From Anaerolinea sp. (lineage in GTDB: Bacteria > Chloroflexota > Anaerolineae > Anaerolineales > Villigracilaceae): DNA of 6,601 nt. Shown one piece after another: positions 4,574 through 6,601 of this stretch. The stretch covers positions 1 through 6,601 of the forward strand of contig DYNS01000175.1 of assembly GCA_020720965.1 (NCBI GenBank), read 5' to 3'. Below the pieces are notes generated by a model. That model had not been told where the DNA came from, did not search any database, and saw nothing but the letters and a program-made list of their open reading frames with translations. Position 1 is the stretch's first letter; each line of letters opens with the position of its first letter. Made by a program: the position numbers and the translations under genes.

Positions 4574-6601
4574 GAAGTTGTTCGCGGGCGGTGAGGTGTA
4601 TCCGCAGGATGCGGCGGTCTCTGGCTGCCAGGGCTTCATAATCGCCGAGTGCCTGCGCCTGCTCCAGGGTGCCGAAGGTCATGCCCTGGGTGGGGATTTC
4701 CAGGTCGGCGGCAGAGTCGGCGGTAATTTGCAGGAACAAGCCGTTTGGCGCGCCGCCTTTGTGCAGTTGCCCAGTGGAGTGCAAGAAGCGCGGACCAAAG
4801 CCAACGGTGGTGGCGCAACCCGTCCGGGCGCGGATTTTCGTCCGCAGTTCCGTCAGGGCGGCTTCCATTGCCGGGTTACGGCGCAGATAGGCGTTGATGG
4901 CAACATAATCGCCGGGCTGCGCCTGGGCAAGGAAGGTTTCCAGAGCGGGTTGGGCTTCTCTCGCAAGGACAAATTGCCCGGCGGGGAGAGCGCCCTGGGC
5001 TTTGTATTCCGCTATTTTGGCTTTGGTGCGGTCTTTGGCATCCTGCACGTCCGGCTGGTCGAAGGCGTTTACGCCGAGGGCGGCGCAGGCGACAGCGGTA
5101 GCAAATTCCCAGCGATAGAATTCGGCTGCCAGGTCATATGGGTCAGATACGGGGAAAACCACCAGGGGCTGCCCCGCCGCCGAAAGGGCATTCAGGGCTG
5201 CATCGTGGTCGCCGTTTCGGCGCAGATACACAAAAAGACGGTCGCTGCCGTAGTCCGCTTCAGCGCCGAGGGGTTCCAAATCTACCGGCACAACCCCCAC
5301 CCCCTGCTTGCCCGTCGATTCGGCGATGAGTTGCTCCATCCAGGAGCCGATGGATTCCAAACCAGGGTCGGCGAGGATGGTCAGTTTATCGCGCCCGGCT
5401 TGGGCAGCCTGCGCCATGAGAGCGCCCAGGGTTAAGCCGGGGTTGCGCTCGGCAGGGATTTCCGGCAGGCATTGCTCAGACATCCACGCGGCGCGGGCGA
5501 GGAAGACTTGGGGGTCTATGCCCATCAGCGCCGCCGGGACAAGCCCGAAGGCGGAAAGCGCCGAATAACGCCCGCCTACATGCGGGTCGGCGGTGAAGAT
5601 TTTGCGGAATCCGCGCTCTTGGGCGAGTTTTTGCAGGGAAGTGCCGGGGTCGGTGATGGCGACAAAGTGCGAGCCATCGCCGCCGGTTTGCGCCCAGCAG
5701 AACTCCAGCATGGCGCTGACTTCGGCGGTGCCGCCGGATTTGGACGAGACAATGTAGAGGGTCTCTTGCGGGGGGAATTGCGCGGCGGTTTCGGCAACCT
5801 GCATGGGGTCGGTAGAATCGAGAATGGCGAAGCGCATTTGCCCCTGCGAGGCAGGTTCGGAGGCGAACCCGCGGGACATGACCTCCGGCGCGAGGGAGGA
5901 GCCGCCCATGCCCAACAGTAAAACCCTCTGAAAACCAGCGGCGCGAACTTCGGCAGCGAAGGCTTGGGCTTCGGGCAGCAGGGCGCGGGAGGTTTCTGGT
6001 AGGGTGAGCCAACCCAGGCGGATTTTGATTTCCGCCTGCCCGGCAGGGTCAGCCGTCCACAGGGTGGGGTCTATGTTCCAGATGCGGGCAGCGGCTTGGG
6101 CGCGGTTCAGGTCGGCAATGCGGGCGGCGGTGGGCTGCGCCAATGCTCCCAAACGGGAGACGATAAGGGCGCGGCGGTCTTCCACCGTTTGCAGCAGGGT
6201 GGTAAAGGCATCTTCAAAGGCTTTCACGCCCTCGGCTTCCAATTGGGCGGTGACGGAGTCCATGTCAATTCCGGCTTGCGCCAGGGCTTGCAGGTTTTGG
6301 CGGGCTTCTTCCAACCCGGTGAGCAGGGTTTCGGCGGCGGTTCCGTGTTCCATAAAGGCTTGCAGGGTGGCGGGGGGCACGGTGTTGACGGTGGCGGGTC
6401 CAATCAGGCTGTCCACATACAGAGTATCGGGGTATGCCGGGTTTTTGGCGCTGGTGGATGCCCACAGCGGGCGTTGCAGGTTGGCTTTAGCCATTTGCAA
6501 TTTGCCAAAACGCGCCCCACCAAACACGGCGCGAAACTCTTCGTAGGCGAGTTTGGCGTTGGCAATGGCGGCTTTGCCGCGCAGAGGCGAATCGGCGGGC
6601 A
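4515..6601 (-). CDS. tal-pgi: Bifunctional transaldolase / glucose-6-phosphate isomerase (N-terminus outside window)
   Basis: Fusion enzyme joining the pentose phosphate pathway (transaldolase: sedoheptulose-7-phosphate plus glyceraldehyde-3-phosphate to erythrose-4-phosphate plus fructose-6-phosphate) to glycolysis (fructose-6-phosphate to glucose-6-phosphate). It is cytoplasmic. The frame is open to the window edge, so ~694 residues are visible of a usual ~950. A GTG at 6525-6527 is internal, because conserved transaldolase sequence (GKAAIANAKLAYEEF) lies upstream of it. Transaldolase: RPLWASTSAKNPAYPDTLYV and LIGPATVNTVP; its catalytic lysine is expected outside the window. Isomerase (numbering from the codon at 6527): GMGGSSLAPE (206-215), SSKSGGTAEV (261-270), GGRYSALSAFGL (318-329), catalytic-glutamate block AESTGKQGVG (402-411), AFDQPDVQDAK (488-498) and the histidine/lysine block LHSTGQLHKGG (582-592). 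The isomerase fold should end near LTAREQLRSL. The last ~18 residues (Ser/Thr/Gln-rich) and the TAA are encoded by repeat copy B. Closest alternative names would be separate tal or pgi; both domains in one frame rule this out. Confidence 0.95.
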   Translation of the reverse strand, partial: PADSPLRGKAAIANAKLAYEEFRAVFGGARFGKLQMAKANLQRPLWASTSAKNPAYPDTLYVDSLIGPATVNTVPPATLQAFMEHGTAAETLLTGLEEARQNLQALAQAGIDMDSVTAQLEAEGVKAFEDAFTTLLQTVEDRRALIVSRLGALAQPTAARIADLNRAQAAARIWNIDPTLWTADPAGQAEIKIRLGWLTLPETSRALLPEAQAFAAEVRAAGFQRVLLLGMGGSSLAPEVMSRGFASEPASQGQMRFAILDSTDPMQVAETAAQFPPQETLYIVSSKSGGTAEVSAMLEFCWAQTGGDGSHFVAITDPGTSLQKLAQERGFRKIFTADPHVGGRYSALSAFGLVPAALMGIDPQVFLARAAWMSEQCLPEIPAERNPGLTLGALMAQAAQAGRDKLTILADPGLESIGSWMEQLIAESTGKQGVGVVPVDLEPLGAEADYGSDRLFVYLRRNGDHDAALNALSAAGQPLVVFPVSDPYDLAAEFYRWEFATAVACAALGVNAFDQPDVQDAKDRTKAKIAEYKAQGALPAGQFVLAREAQPALETFLAQAQPGDYVAINAYLRRNPAMEAALTELRTKIRARTGCATTVGFGPRFLHSTGQLHKGGAPNGLFLQITADSAADLEIPTQGMTFGTLEQAQALGDYEALAARDRRILRIHLTAREQLRSLTVVSGSGQSQATATTH

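Noticed and set aside
4578..5435. Long + strand open frame (285 codons) opposite tal-pgi
   Set aside because: It is the antisense of a conserved enzyme frame. The translation is Gly-rich with no recognisable domain, and GC-rich coding DNA often leaves such frames open.
6525..6527. GTG as the tal-pgi start
   Set aside because: The frame stays open to the window edge, and the residues upstream (GKAAIANAKLAYEEF) are conserved in transaldolases.

Overview
The window looks like a piece of a Chloroflexota (Anaerolineae-like) chromosome. This rests on three things: a transaldolase/phosphoglucose isomerase fusion, a ClpP whose active-site segment reads VTASFGTVLL, and a membrane-anchored protein with a Pro/Ser/Thr spacer of the kind common in Anaerolineae. 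Base composition is moderately GC-rich. This assignment is inferred from recalled family patterns; no search was run.

Layout, left arm (+ strand): the C-terminal part of clpP (1-360) is followed at once by a strong intrinsic terminator. Next comes a two-gene unit: an unrecognised anchored extracytoplasmic protein (421-1071), possibly leaderless, then four bases later a PlsC-type acyltransferase (1076-1789).

Layout, right arm (- strand, reading leftward): the truncated tal-pgi fusion (4515 to beyond 6601), a class II aldolase (3816-4493), a polytopic PMT/ArnT-like glycosyltransferase (2213-3760) and a GNAT acetyltransferase (1765-2196). They are closely spaced and all read the same way, so one transcript is plausible. 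The first two act on sugar phosphates. The other two have no evident metabolic link.

The two arms converge and overlap by 25 bp at their 3' ends. The apparent terminator of the leftward cluster, a perfect 8-bp hairpin followed by a run of T on the - strand, lies inside the plsC coding sequence (1621-1648).

The most unusual structure is a pair of related intergenic repeats with 7-base-like periodicity, at about 3759-3824 and 4497-4573, one on each side of the aldolase gene. Each is internally inverted, and the two share a core in the same orientation. They run into the neighbouring genes: one copy encodes the last ~18 residues and stop of tal-pgi, and the other supplies the aldolase stop and the GTG start of the glycosyltransferase. 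No phage, IS transposase, CRISPR, tRNA or rRNA was seen. There is no gene-free stretch longer than 300 bases.
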